Counted from the stretch's first letter, positions 11,045 through 23,510 are shown. The stretch: 64,000 nucleotides of DNA from Lepidurus packardi (GCA_023053545.1 JAKZAN010000005.1:11036001-11100000), one strand, 5' to 3'. Numbers and translations: made by a program. Notes: a model not told the origin generated them from the sequence alone.

Positions 11045-12829
11045 TTACATATGCTTGGCCGCTTCCATAAATTTAATGATAGATGGGAATAGCTTTGGGT
11101 TTGACAAAATTTCTTGAGGGTTGAAGCGCACTTTGTGCCTGCTTAAATCCCTGAGCAACATGGCTCTTTCCCTGTTCAAATTGCGACAATGGAATAACAA
11201 GTGGGAGAGATTTTGGAAAGAACGATCTTGGCAAGAACACCTGGCCGATGTCCCTTTACCAGTGCGCAGTAGGTAGGACTTCGTCGGGAAATGAGTTGTT
11301 AGTATCTGGATCAGCTTACTGATGATCCGACGATGGAGTTTTACGTCCACGATACTGCGGCTGCAGGGTCCAACGTTAAGATCCTTTAGGGGGCTCTCTA
11401 CTTCTTCCCATCGGCTTAACCACTTCTTCATCGTCGCTTCTTTGATCCAGTGGAGGGCTTCGGCTTGGCTTTCGGGTCTATTGGCCCATGTAATGGACAG
11501 GAGCTGGCGTGCTCTCTCTGGGCACGAAGTATATGACTTGTGCTTTGGTTGGATTGGTGTGGTAGGCCAACAATTCCAACTTCTGGAACCAAAATGTCGT
11601 AGTAACACGGATTCCAGGAGAAGGTCAAAGGGTAGTAAGCCTGTCTCAACTTCAAGAGCGGTAGTTGGAGTTGTCCTTAAGGTGCCAGTTACTGTTAGCA
11701 GACCTTGTCTGTATGCTTGCTTCAGGGGTCGAAGACAGGTGCTCGAGGCGTTGCACCAGGCCGGGTAACCATATCGCATTTTTGACACGACCGTGGCTTG
11801 GAAAAGCGTTCGAAGTTGGGAGCAGTAGATCGACTTTGAGACTTGTGACAGTTTCCTAATTCTTTGCGTGATTAGGAAGCTTTGGGTCGCCACACGGGCT
11901 ACGTGTGCTTTCCATGACAACTTCGAATCGTACGTCAACCCGAGGTACCGAACGGTCTCTTTCGGTTGGATTACCAATGTACCCCAGACTAGGGGAGCAA
12001 CTTCCGGAGTTCGTTTACGCGAAAAGTGGATTAGCTCCGTTTTTTCCTTGGAGAACTCCAACCGTAATCTTTTCCCCCACTTTTCAAGGGCAGACAGGTT
12101 CTTAGCGAGAAACTCCACATTCTTTTCGCTTGATGATCCTGAGGTGTCAAGGAGCAGATCGTCGGCAAAAAGCTTGGATCCAATGCGCTTTCGCTTTATG
12201 ACGCTAAGCGAGCCGTCGATATAGGTGAGGAAGAGGACTGGGGATAGAGGGGACCCTTGAGGGACTCCTTTCCGGATGTGATTTGTGTCACTCCTGTCTG
12301 ACCCGTGTGCCACAAACGCTAGTCGATCTTGGAGAAAACTTCTGGTCCATTCTAACAGTTTTGATGGGATTTTTAATTTACGTAGTACTTCCACCAGTTT
12401 GACGTGATCGACATTATCGAACGCCCCTTTGATATCCAAAAGTAGAGCTGTGTGGACTTTACGTTTGTCGAAGCTTTCGAGTGCTGCGTTGCTGAGGGAT
12501 AACAGGGCATCCGTCGTGGATCTCCCTGGTCTAAAACCCCATTGCGAGTCGGATAGGATATGGTGCTCTTCTAGATAAGCTTGAAATCTTCTGGCGACAG
12601 CTTTCTCCAGCAGTTTACCCAGGATGGGGAGCAGCGCAATTGGGCGGAAGCTCTTTATTGAATGGTGGTCCGGTTTTCCGGGTTTTGGAAGAGGGAGAAC
12701 TTTTGCCGTTTTCCATGACTTTGGAAAATACCCGAGGGAGAGAGATGCGTTGAAGATGTTCAGTACCGGTCTATCAATGACCCGCCATACTGCTTTGAGG
12801 ACAGTTGATTGGATGTCGTCGACACCGGC
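11045..12829 (-). pseudogene. 5'-truncated non-LTR retrotransposon, reverse transcriptase
   Basis: An uninterrupted 594-codon frame runs from just after a TAG (12832-12830) to a TAA/TAG at 11045. It carries the ordered non-LTR reverse transcriptase blocks: SFRPIALLPILGKLLEK, QWGFRPGRSTTDA, LDIKGAFDNV, GVPQGSPLSPVLF and the catalytic FADDLLLD. These are followed by a thumb/C-terminal region with a cysteine-histidine cluster (CSCQD...HLLFHC) typical of R1/Jockey/I-type elements. The N-terminal gag-like ORF and endonuclease are missing, as in a 5'-truncated insertion. The frame from 12829 down has no stop, so decay is recent or slight. The G-rich run just below 11040 marks the 3' end. Confidence 0.85.
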
Positions 12830-12965
12830 CTAGGTACAATAAAAGATGGTTATAACGAACTGCTTTAGAGCTTCCGAGTTCCATGCATAAACACGACGCT
12901 AAATTCAAAATTTTACGTACGTTTTCTATAAGGTTTCCTACACGGTCTGTATACAACGTAAGTAA

Positions 12966-13625
12966 AATGGCTACGGATTAGACCTACATAGAGAAGTAAA
13001 ACATCCATGCATATAATGGGATATTTTCCATGGAAAGTCGTAGAAAGTCCATCATGAAAAGCCGCATTTTTTTTTGTAGTGAAGCCATTTCTCCATTTAT
13101 TCTAAGCGCTTCTCTGACTTATTTTTTCCATATTTGGGAGCACGGACTCTGCAAAATTAAAACCTGACTAGTATTTAGAAGCAATATTCATTCTGAAGAT
13201 GCAGTTCTTGTATGTTAGCAAGAAAATTTGTTTATTAGCAAGAAAATGGTTTTTACTGTATATACATTCAAAGGTATGAAGAATGCCAATGGATTGATTG
13301 TTGGCATTTCAAAAGAAATACAAGATCTGTTAGCACTTGAGACTACTTGAATGCAGTATTTTCTACGGATTAGACCTACATATGGAAGTAAAACATCCAT
13401 GCATATAATGGGATATTTTCCATGGAAAGTTGTAGAAAGTCCATCATGAAAAGTCATTATTTTTTTTTGTAGTGAAGACAGTTCTCCATTTATTCTAAGC
13501 GCTTCTCTGACTTATTTTTTTCCATATTTGGGAGCACGGGCTCAGCAAAATTAAAACCTGACTCATTAAGCAGTATTCATTCTGAAGATGCAGTTCTTGT
13601 ACACCGGCAATTGTTTGAGTGCTAA
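12966..13625 (+). repeat. Direct duplication of a non-coding repeat unit
   Basis: Two direct copies begin at about 12966 and 13361 (CTACGGATTAGACCTACATA, GGATATTTTCCATGGAAAGT, TTCTAAGCGCTTCTCTGAC), about 395 bp apart. A third copy starts at about 24013. The second and third copies continue into the long segment found upstream of methyltransferase genes A and B, so this repeat lies at the left border of the duplicated array unit. Confidence 0.8.
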
Positions 13626-14159
13626 TATTAATATAGTCGACCTATTGTACTTTGACTTTGAATGAATAGGCATATTCCACACACCATCGTGAAGAGTGCT
13701 AGAAAATGAAAACGCCACGAAGCGCACCATCACGTACGTGATTGATTTATTTTAGACAGAAAAAAATGACCTTTTTGTCTATGCGTGATGATATGTTTTA
13801 GTTATTTATGTGTATACTTGAGCACCAGTTTTAAAGAAGATTGTGCATCATATTTCCCAAAAACGCGCGATCGTGTAACAAGAACTTGTCGTTGAGTAGT
13901 CGAGCTGGCCTCCGAACTGCGAGTGGCTCTTTGTCACAATGTCGTGTCCAATAAATGGCGATAACTGCATATAATAACTTCTCAATGCCTATTACTAACT
14001 CCGCCTATTATCTGCACTATATACTGTGCCTTCTACCTTCCTTTACCTTCTTTTACCTTCTTTCACCTTCTCTAAGGCCTATCCCCTTGATTCCACCACT
14101 TTTCCTTGAACGCGGGCAATAATGAAATTCAATGCGCGGTTACGATGAATCTCAAATAT

Positions 14160-14456
14160 TGTTCCGGACTACCGGAAAGGGTTTTATATTTCTTTGTTTT
14201 ATTGACTTTGCACTGCCTCAGTTTTTCGTTGCTGTTAGCTTTGCTTCTTTTTCACTTTTTGGCAACGCCCTTGAACTGCCGAGTTCAAAGGGAGGCAGGC
14301 AGTTGCGCAAGTAAGAAAGGCCCGAACGGTTGTGTGTACGCGTGTACGTGCCCTTTTAATATTTACCATTCTTGACATACATCTATTCCTCCTTTAAACC
14401 TGTTTCGTGTCGTTTCAAATACTCTTCTACGTCACCTATCGTAAATCGTGGTGACA
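14160..14456 (+). repeat. BEL/Pao 5' LTR
   Basis: This 297-bp direct repeat has TG...CA ends and matches 20723-21019. It is preceded by the AATAT target copy. Confidence 0.93.
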
Positions 14457-14645
14457 ACAAATGGTGCCGAAACCCGGGAATCGTAATTTATCGAAATTTG
14501 TCTCCCTTTTATTCGAAACAAGCCTGCTGCATGAACAGAGGCGCTGAGCGTTTAGGGGTCGCTGGGATTTGACCCAACGAGTCGTGCACTTTAAACTGTT
14601 GGGGCACAGGACCACGCTCAGCGGCTGTCACGTAGGCCTGTTACC

Positions 14646-15977
14646 ATGGCAACTGCTGACGAAACCGTTTCTGACTTGAATACCTTGAAGCAACACCGCA
14701 CAAGTACGAAGACAAGGCATACCAAGTTCATTGCAAAATGTATGAAACACGTCGAAGAGCGCGCGAGCAGATCCGAATTAATTGTCCACCGATCGACTCT
14801 ATCCGAGCTTCTCGAAGAATGCATCCAAGCCCACGAAGCGTATATGGCCGCCAGCGAGCTGCCCGATGACGAACGCGTTTCGGCCGACCGTTGGATAAAA
14901 GACGTTGAACAGTCGACTCGAACGTGTTTTGAAGCGATTTAAACGTATCTTCAGTCCGCAAGGTCACTAGCATCGAAGTCTGTTTCTTCATCATCTTCCA
15001 TTTTTTCTTCAGTTAGTAAGATTCGCGAAGTGGAACGGAAACGCAAAGAGACTGAACTCCGTCTTCAACATGCGAAATGCGACGCCAATAAGCGCATCGA
15101 TGAGTTAAACCGTCTTAAAGCCCTCGATCGCGCCCTCGACGAGGAGCGCCTTCGTATTGAATCCGAACGTAAACAGCGGGAGCTCGAGCAGGAACTGGAA
15201 TGTCAGCAACTTGAAGAAATGCTCATTCGCCAAGAACTTGAAGAGGACCCGCGAGGACTCCGTGAAGAAGATTGGGCCGATCCTCGCGAGAACGTTTTAA
15301 CTTTAAATGACAATCCGAGACCGAACGCATCAGCTTGTGCAACGGAAACACCCCCCGATCCCCGAACACGAGCTGGCCCATCGAATCGGCGAATGGGAAC
15401 CGAAGCCGTCTCGAGACGTGTTGCTTTCTCGAACGCTAACGTTAGTGAGATTAATGAAACTGTAAATCGGCCTGTGTTGCCGTCACAGGTTCTAAACGGG
15501 CCGGCCAACACCTCGAGCTTTCCTTCCGAACCCAATTCCGTAAACCTCATGCGACGAGCCACATCGGCAGCCTCTGGGGTTTCGGCGAACGCACTGGACT
15601 TCACCTATCGAAACGGAACCACTTTTGAGAGCATCGGCTCGGATTCCGGAAGACAAACGTCGTCGAGTCCAGACGCGTGGATATTTCAACGATTACCCGA
15701 TCGAATGCGTAATACCGATTCGGAAAGGACGCATTCCGCTGTCTGCAGGCTCCCACCACTTACCCTGAAACCGTTCTCAGGAGACCCGAGAGACTGGCCG
15801 ATGTTTATCGGATCCTTTAAGACTTTGATTCATGATCAAGCTCCGAGTGATGCTTACCGTATCGCACTGCTCCGACAATATCTCGCGCCGCATATCGCCC
15901 AGAACCTGGCCCATACACTCCATAGCCCCACGCTGTACTACGAAGCTCTGTCCGAAAATATGGTAACCCACAGGTAG
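14646..15977 (+). pseudogene. BEL gag region, interrupted
   Basis: The frame opens at 14646 (MATADETVSDLNTLKQHR) and runs to a TAA at 14940-14942. It resumes in the same frame through a long coiled-coil-like, charged segment (Lys/Arg/Glu/Leu-rich, about 15030-15260) and then a conserved BEL gag region (LPPLTLKPFSGDPRDWPMF, about 15750). It ends at a TAG after a frame change near 15955, beyond which the coding sense continues in the next frame. These are the structural-protein region and its breaks; no function is expected from this copy. Confidence 0.85.
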
Positions 15978-18511
15978 TTTCCAGTGCCTATCTTCGCAGC
16001 TTAATCCAACTTCCGGCTGTAAGGGAAGACAACTCTGAATCACTTCGAAAGTTCGCCGCTCAGTTACGTGGAGCCGTGGCAACACTCCGCCATTCGGGGT
16101 ACGAACCTGAACTACAATCGAGGGGTATGCTTGAGCAGATAGTCCAGAAGCTTCCGAGAAAACTCCGCCTCAAGTGGGGCCATCGAGTTTTCAAACTGCT
16201 TCCCCGACCACCCACGTTCCATGATCTGGACAACTGGCTCGATGAACTGGTGACGGTAGAGTTGCTCGTCGAACCGTTCTTCGCGAAATCCCCCGCCGTT
16301 TTAAATCCCGTGAAGGATTCGAAGTCAACTAATTTCCCGAAGGGACCAAAACCGTGGCACTCGCGGCAGCCCCCTCAACCGACCATTATGGCTACTGAGG
16401 TTGATTCGAGTAGCCCTCCAGCAGCGATGGAATGTTTTGTATGTGACGGCGATCACAAAGCCGAAGTCTGCGAAAAATTCCGTGCGTTGTCACCGACCGA
16501 ACGAGCTCATTTACTGAAAGAAAAGGGCCGCTGTTTTGGGTGCCTAGCTCGTGGCCATCTGAGTAAAAAATGCGAAAGTAAACGTCAGTGTGGTATTGAT
16601 AACTGTAAGGAGAAACACCATAGGTTCCTACATGGGGCGTCGCGCGTATACGGTCGCGTATCGAATACCATTACCACCGACGGAGAGGCCTCCAACGAAA
16701 ATTCTGCTTCAAGGATTGAAATCGACGAAGAATCGGAAGAGCGCTACGTCAATACTACTACCACGAAACGACGCGACACTGTGGTCTTACTATCCGTCGT
16801 ACCGGTACGACTTTCGGCCAATGGTGTCTCCCTCAAGACGTTTGCCCTGCTCGACAGTGGTAGCGATGGCTCTTTGATCCTCGAAAGTATGGCTGACAAA
16901 CTTCAACTTTCGGGGGAAACACAACGGATTCGTATCGGCACGTTCCATGGAGCAGACCCTGAGCTTCAAGTAAAGAACGTTGATTTCCAGGTGTCCTCGC
17001 TAAATGGACACTCCTCTTTCGAAGTACACGACGCCCTCTCCGTCCCACAATTGAACGTCCCCCGAAAATCAGTTGATTGGCCGCGCTTTAAGCGACATTG
17101 GAATCATCTCTCCGACCTCGACTTCTCGGAAATAGATTCGTCTCAAGTCACTATCCTCCTCGGTAGGGACGTGACGGCTGCGCATCGATACTTTGACATT
17201 CGGACGCCAACGCCCGGCACTACGGCTCCCGAAGCGATACTTACGCCCTTTGGATGGTGCGTCGTCGGACGTGTACCCAGGGTTTTTTGCGAAGAAAATT
17301 CGAAGTCCCTTTTTTGCAATCTTATCCACTCAAGATCCCGTATAGACATTGACTCTCTAAACGAACTTGTTAGGAATTTCTGGACGATCGAATCCCTGGG
17401 AGTTACGACCACGAAATCGGTGGAAAGCCTTGACAACCGACGAGCCCTCGAGATCATGAAAACGACTATGCGACACGATGGAGAACGTTATGAGGTTGGG
17501 CTTCCTTGGAAGACAAGCAATACGTTTCTACCGGACAACCGTAAATACGCTCTTCATCGACTTTTTGCAACCGAGCGCCGTTTTCGCTCTGATCCTCGCT
17601 ACGGTGCCCTGTATAAGGCCGTCATCGACGAATACGTAGCTCTAGGACATGCAAGAGAGCTGAAGCGAGACGAGTTGGAGGGACCCACCGGCCGCACTTG
17701 GTATCTCCCCCATCATGGGGTAGTTAATTCAAACAAGCCCGAGAAGGTCCGCGTCGTCTTCGATGCATCGTCTCGCTACGGAGGCGTATCACTCAATGAT
17801 TGTTTACTACAAGGGCCGGACATGCTCACTAACCTAGTGGGTCTTCTCATCCGTTTTCGTGAGCGGAACATACCAGTCTCGGCGGACATCGAAAAAATGT
17901 TTCACCAGGTAAAGATGCGAGAAAGCGATCAGCCCGCTCTTCGCTTCTTGTGGCGCGACCCTGACGATGCGAATCCACCGCACACCTCCCAGATGACTGT
18001 CCAGATTTTCGGAGCCGTATCTTCACCGACAGTTTGCACCTTCACTTTGCGACAAACTGCTGACGATTTTGAGGATGACTACCCAGGAACGACGGAAAAG
18101 GTTTATAAGAACTTTTACGTCGATAATTATTTGGACTCAATGGATACGGAGGAAGAAGCCATCGCCACCTGTACACAGCTCACCTCGCTACTTGCACGTG
18201 GAGGTTTTCGTCTCACTAAATGGCTGTCGTCCTCTCGAAATACCCTGAACGCTCTCCCGAAAGGCGAACGTCTCGACCCGGAGCTTAACATTGACCTCGA
18301 CTGTTTGCCTATTGAGAGGACTCTCGGCGTCCTTTGGGATTCACAAGCCGACACCTTTGGGTTTAAGATAAAATTGGGGGATAATGAATGCACGAAACGG
18401 GGAATCCTCAGCGTCGTCGCGAGTCTTTTTGATCCACTCGGTTTCCTCGCGCCAACGATCTTATTAGCGAAATCATTGCTCCAGGAGATCTGGCGAAAGA
18501 AAATTGGCTAG
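15958..18511 (+). pseudogene. BEL gag end, protease and reverse transcriptase, ends in a nonsense codon
   Basis: The frame has two zinc knuckles (CFVCDGDHKAEVC and CFGCLARGHLSKKC), a retropepsin active site (ALLDSGSDGSL, about 16850) and reverse transcriptase blocks (VRVVFDASSRYGGVSLND, SADIEKMFHQVKM). The RT catalytic box reads FYVDNYLDS at about 18115-18135, where BEL elements normally carry YVDD, so one metal-binding Asp is Asn. A TAG at 18509-18511 ends the frame in the middle of the polyprotein; the same frame stays open beyond it. Confidence 0.88.
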
Positions 18512-19138
18512 GACGTCGAACTTCCAGCCGAGTTACTTAACGTCTGGAATTCCTGGACTGAGGGTCTTCCCGCCCTCGAAGCTTTAAATATCCAGAGGTG
18601 CCTCCGACGCCCCGGCCCGGCTCCCGACCGCTTACAACTTCACGTCTTCTGTGATGCGTCGGAGGTTGGATACGGAGCCGTTGCCTATCTTCGTGCCGAA
18701 TACAGACCCAACGACGCGGAAGCAGTCTTCTTGATGGCAAAGTCCCGCGTGGCTCCGATTCGTCAACTGTCAATCCCGCGACTCGAACTGATGGGAGCTT
18801 TGGTTGGTGCCCGGATGTGCGCATTTATCGTCTCGGAAATGAGATTGTTACTTCAATGCGTACATCTTTGGACGGATTCGATGACTGTTTTGAGTTGGGT
18901 GAATTCGGAGACGTGCCGTTTTACCGACTTCGTCGCCAACCGAATAGGAGAAATCCTTGAACTTACGAAAGCCTCCCAATGGCACCATGTGCCCGGTAAG
19001 CTTAACCCCGCGGACGACTGTAGCAGGGGATTGGCCGCCCCCGATCTCGTTAATAGACAGCGTTGGTGGAATGGCCCGGATTTCTTGAAGCGATCGACGG
19101 AGGACTGGCCTTCTACCCCGCTGCCACACCAAACGTAG
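18512..19138 (+). pseudogene. BEL RNase H and connection region
   Basis: Continuing in the frame after the TAG at 18509-18511, this holds the RNase H-like blocks (VFCDASEVGYGAVAYL, PRLELMGALVGAR, LWTDSMTVLSWV) and the conserved HVPGKLNPADDCSRG. The frame stops at 19136-19138. The coding sense has moved to another frame by then, so a frame change lies between about 19110 and 19138. Confidence 0.85.
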
Positions 19139-20713
19139 ACGACACTGAGATGCTACCTACAAAATGGGCCGGCCTCATTATCGGGAATACCTCCGTTTTG
19201 AACTTCACCTTTGAAAGAATTTCATGTCTAAATCGTCTGAAGCGTGTGATTGCGTACGTCCGACGTTTTACAGAAAACTGCCGCAAACCGCAGACCGGTC
19301 ACTACGGCCCTTTGTCGGCCTCCGAACTGAGAGGAGCTCTTATTTGCTGTATCCGTGCTTCGCAAAGGGTTTCGTTCGCCGATGACATAGTAAGATTACA
19401 CGACAAGAAGGATATCTCATCGAATTCGCGGCTGATCAAACTTACCCCCTTCGTCGACTCAAAAGGCGTACTCCGAGTAGGAGGTCGTTTGTTACACGCG
19501 GACCACGATCCGGACGCGAAACATCCCATCATTCTTTGCCCCAAGAGTAAGTTGACCCACCTCGTTATTGTTGACGTTCATCGACGTATGTTACATGCAG
19601 CCACCGAGACGACATTAGCTGAAGTTCGAAAGCTTTATTGGGTGTTAAAAGGGAGATCAACGATTCAAAAGATGATCCGCCGATGCGTTATGTGTCGTCG
19701 TCTGCGAGAGCCTCCCGAGTCATATCTTATGGCGGCACTTCCCCGTCACCGTCTCGAGGCTTTTAAACCTCCTTTTACCAATACTGGCATCGACTTCTTC
19801 GGCCCATTGTACGTGGTTGTTCATCGAAGAGGGCAAAAAAGGTATGGATGCCTGTTTACATGCCTCGTTACACGCGCTGTCCACATTGAGATCGCCCATT
19901 CTTTGGATGCGGACTCTTTTTTGATGGCATTCCGCCGTTTTATTAGCCGTCGGGGAATGCCATCAGTCTGTTATAGCGACAACGGGACGAACCTGACAGC
20001 TGGTGAACAGGAACTCCGCGAGGCCCTACAACGAATCGATCAAGCCAAGATTCACGACTCTCTCGCGGAACGCGGAATCGACTGGTATTTTTTCACCCCC
20101 CTCTGCTCCGCATTTCGGAGGCGTTTGGGAACGCATGGTCCGAGCTGCGAAAACGGCTCTGCGCGTCGCGTTGAACGGCCAAACCGTGTCAGACGAAATT
20201 CTGTATACCGTGATGGCCGAGGTTGAATCTTTAATCAACGGACGTCCGCTTACATACGTCAGCGTTGACCCCTCGGACCCGGAACCCCTCACGTCAAATC
20301 ACCTGTTACTAGGCAGAGCAAATCCGAACACGCAACCGGACGTTTTTACCGATGATGAAGTTAACAGCAAGAAGAGATGGCGAGCGTCACAAGCCATAGC
20401 TAACCGATTTTGGAAACGTTGGATGCGCGAATACGCACCATCTCTTATTGAAAGAAGAAAATGGCTGCAATCTCGAAGAAACCTCCGCGAAGGCGATCTG
20501 GTTTTGGTGGTGGACCGAACTACACCGCGAGGACACTGGCCGCTAGGTCGCGTACTTGAGTCGCTGCCGGGAAGAGATGGAGTCGTACGGGCTGTACGCG
20601 TAAGGACTGCGAAGGGAGACTACATCCGCCCCGCGGCGAAGATTTGCCTCTTGGAGGAAGCTACGGAAACTGACTCAATTAGACGACCGGGTATTTCTGT
20701 CCAACAGAAATAG
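19110..20713 (+). pseudogene. BEL integrase region, frameshifted
   Basis: A zinc-binding HHCC module (HRRMLHAATETT...CVMC) precedes the integrase catalytic core (GIDFFGPLYV, YSDNGTN). The frame changes near 20090 in a T/C-rich run just where the APHFGGVWER core motif should continue. The rest of the core and the C-terminal domain follow in the new frame to a TAG at 20711-20713, 9 bp before the 3' LTR. Confidence 0.87.
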
Positions 20714-20722
20714 GGCCGGCTT

Positions 20723-21019
20723 TGTTCCGGACTACCGGAAAGGGTTTTATATTTCTTTGTTTTATTGACTTTGCACTGCCTCAGTTTTTCGTTGCTGTTA
20801 GCTTTGCTTCTTTTTCACTTTTTGGCAACGCCCTTGAACTGCCGAGTTCAAAGGGAGGCAGGCAGTTGCGCAAGTAAGAAAAGCCCGAACGGTTGTGTGT
20901 ACGCGTGTACGTGCCCTTTTAATATTTACCATTCTTGACATACATCTATTCCTCCTTTAAACCTGTTTCGTGTCGTTTCAAATACTCTTCTACGTCACCT
21001 ATCGTAAATCGTGGTGACA
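20723..21019 (+). repeat. BEL/Pao 3' LTR
   Basis: This 297-bp repeat matches the 5' LTR at 14160-14456 and is followed by the AATAT target copy at 21020-21024. The one difference I noticed is G to A at about 20882. Confidence 0.93.
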
Positions 21020-21702
21020 AATATGAATCAAATCTCAAAGATGAACCTCCTCACAAATGGTTAAATCTTAGACGGTGACTTGTGTTAGAGTTGACTAATG
21101 TGTTAGCGTTGCAAACGCTCCACTGACACAACAATGAAATACAAAAATTATACACACATTTAAGCAGAAATCACTTCAGCATAACCTTACAGAACGTTTC
21201 GATTAGAAAGTGTCTCTTGTCATAAAATAAAAAACCAGACTGTTTAGAAATGCTCAGTTAAAATCATTTTACATAAATCAGCATGTTATTCAGGAGTTAA
21301 AAGAAGTTGGCCATAATCACTTATTAACTTGAATGTCTGTAAGAAAACTGTTTTAGTTATCGCTCTTAGATTTTTAATAACCGAGTTTCGAAGCCATACG
21401 TTTCTTCTGTTTCTTTTTTTTTGTCAAAGCGGAAGGAGGGAGATGGAAAAAATTCGTTTAAAACACACCTTTCTTTAACGGTTTGGAGGTCATTTTGCGG
21501 TGCCGCTGGAATACGAGGCAGAGCAGTAAGTAGTACTGTCGGGGGTCGGCTGCCCGGCGAATACCGGAACGTTCACTGATTATTTTGGGATTGACCTCCG
21601 CTCTCGTGTTGCAAAAAAGGTTTTCCTGGTCAGGCCGCCATTGTGATTTTTCATGGGCTTCCGCCCACACTGGAATTCCTTCAAGTGACTGGTGATGCTG
21701 CG

Positions 21703-21710
21703 TATAAAAG
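21703..21710 (+). promoter_or_regulatory. TATA box of methyltransferase gene A
   Basis: TATAAAAG lies 87 bp before the start codon of gene A. The identical box and spacing precede gene B (25449-25456), and TATAAAG precedes gene D by 81 bp. Confidence 0.7.
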
Positions 21711-21789
21711 CTTTGACTGTAGCGTATGCATCTTTATCGACTTAGTTGTTTGGTTCGACTGGTATAGTTCAAAACTCTCTGAATCTATC

Positions 21790-22866
21790 ATGGAAGATCC
21801 GACGCTCTATTCTTCTTACAGCTCCGTGCAGAGACATGATGCTGCTCGTTTTCTTGACCAATGTTTCAATAAAATGGCGTGGGGTGAGCAAGAAAAGGTA
21901 CTGGACGTCGGCTGCGGATCGGGGGATGTGACCTATCATGTACTAGCTTCGTACATGCCGAAGTAAGTGTGCACTAACTAATTTCGACAAGTTAACAGCC
22001 CCAATCACTATAGTACTATATTAATCAACCTAAACACTTCTAGGTGTGCAAGGATAATAGGAGTGGATGTGTCCGAAGAGATGATTGAGTTTGCTGAAAA
22101 GAATTATTGTCCCCGTGATGAGCGCTTAAAGTTTCGACAAATTGATATTTCAACAGTTGTCCAACCGCATGAAACCATCCCAGAAGGCTTCAGTAAAATT
22201 TTCTCCTTCTATTGCCTTCATTGGATTATAGATTACGGGTAACCTTCGTTTTCGGGTTCAAGGGTTTTTACACAATTCTTTGCAGGCAAGTATTGGACAA
22301 CTTGTTCAAGTTAAGCCAACCTAATGGAGAAATTTTGCTAATATTTCTGGCTAACCATCCCATGTTTCGCGCCTACGAACAACTAAAGACAAAGAAAAAG
22401 TGGATGGAATATATGAAAGTATAAATTAAGTAACAACTTTAATTGATCAGTTTGTTATTTTTACGTGGTTATTTCTATCTGAAGGATCTTGACCGCTTTA
22501 TTCCAGTTTACCAGCATTCTGTATCGCCCGCTGAAGAATTTGGTACACTATGTGAGAAGGCGGGTTTTCAAGTTTTGACTTGTCAAGCGGATTGGCAAAC
22601 GATTACCTATGAGAGCGCCGATTATGTTAAGAGTAATAGTCGTCTGAGTTCATCTCGTGTTAACAGTCGTTTATCGTTATTTTATCGAAGGAGCAATGAC
22701 GGCTGTAAATGCTTTCGTTAAACGAGTACCGTGCAGCTTGCAGGATGATTACATGAATGACTGCATGTTGGAATTCCAGAGAGCCTTAGGATCGTCTTCA
22801 TATGATGGGATTAAGGTGATCAAGTACCGCCTCATGGTCGCCCACTTGAAAAAGGCGTCGCATTGA
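21790..22866 (+). CDS. JHAMT-like SAM-dependent methyltransferase, copy A
   Basis: Five exons, 21790-21962, 22044-22238, 22286-22418, 22485-22632 and 22691-22866, give 825 nt, 274 aa, with phase preserved throughout. The start MEDPTLYSSY...RHDAARFLD mirrors the family start. SAM motif I is VLDVGCGSGDV (about residues 37-47), followed by IIGVDVSEEMI and the family block FSFYCLHWI, then SVSPAEEFGTL. These match insect juvenile hormone acid O-methyltransferase, whose family methylates the carboxyl group of JH acid or farnesoic acid in the cytosol. Length equals the family's (about 280 aa). The substrate here is inferred, because JHAMT-like paralogues in non-insect arthropods may act on other acids. 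Copy D is the closest relative at the 5' end and copy B nearly identical in layout. The exon 4 to 5 intron is 58 bp. Confidence 0.88.
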
Positions 22867-23136
22867 GCACGGCAATTTTCTTACTTCTCCCATGAGATAA
22901 AATGCATCTGAAATGTCTTTTATTCAAAAGACACGAGTACTAAAGGATAAGTTTTAATTACGAATCATGGGGTATGTCTAGCAACGCTTCTGTTTTGCAT
23001 TCCCTAACAGGGGAGCCTAGAGGTAATTTAGTAGTTGTGTTTCTAATTGAAAAAGCCAATAAAAATACTATAAACTGCGATTATTACTTTTGTGGAGTTA
23101 TTAAGTAAAGTTGAGAAAGCTCTTGATTCAATATAG

Positions 23137-23510
23137 TGGTTCCTGAGATGCGTTTAACTAGCGACATATCGATCTACAGTTTAGGTAGTAATATTACTTT
23201 GCATTGCGAAGTGACTGGACCTGAATCTTGGAGTGGCACAAGGATGGAGTTTGTCTAGAACCGAAGGACAGGGTCAAGATTTTGGGTAAAATTGAATACC
23301 CAGAAAGCCAAGTCATTCATGTCTTCACTCATTTTCTTCTTCTTGATTCCGTACAGGCAATCATAATATCCAAATTGCTCTGTCCGAAGCATCAGATTCT
23401 TACTTATATGGGTGCGACGCCATTGTCGAAGACCGAAAAGACACTAGTACAACTTGCGTTTCCGGCAAAGGTGGTATAGTCGATTCAGTGTATTTAGCTT
23501 CTAAAGCTAA
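23137..23510 (+). pseudogene. Papilin-like Ig-domain exons, copy A (decayed)
   Basis: After an acceptor (AATATAG at 23136) comes an Ig strand B region (SLGSNITLHCEVTG). A net 10-bp shortfall relative to the copy at 35299 then shifts frame just before the WHKDG tryptophan strand. A normal-looking intron (GTAAAATTG...GTACAG, about 23286-23356) leads to the second Ig half (DSYLYGCDAIVED), with the disulphide Cys but a degraded D-x-G-x-Y-x-C motif. Orientation and order (Ig then PLAC) match the C-terminus of papilin. The frameshift makes function unlikely. Confidence 0.6.

Larger units (their letters stand above)
14160..21019 (+). mobile_element. Full-length BEL/Pao LTR retrotransposon, coding region broken
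   Basis: Two 297-bp LTRs (14160-14456 and 20723-21019) begin TGTTCCGG and end GGTGACA; I noticed one difference between them. They are flanked by the 5-bp target duplication AATAT (14155-14159 and 21020-21024). A primer-binding-site-like TGGTGCCGAAACCCGGGA follows the 5' LTR at about 14465. The internal region has gag, protease, reverse transcriptase, RNase H and integrase in BEL order. It is interrupted by stops at 14940-14942 and 18509-18511 and by frame changes near 15955, 19110-19138 and 20090. The element sits about 770 bp upstream of methyltransferase gene A, inside the duplicated array unit. Confidence 0.95.

Noticed and set aside
11322-12224. Plus-strand open frames up to 148 codons across 11322-12224
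   Set aside because: They are antisense to the LINE reverse transcriptase frame, which shows the expected ordered motifs; the plus-strand translations have none.
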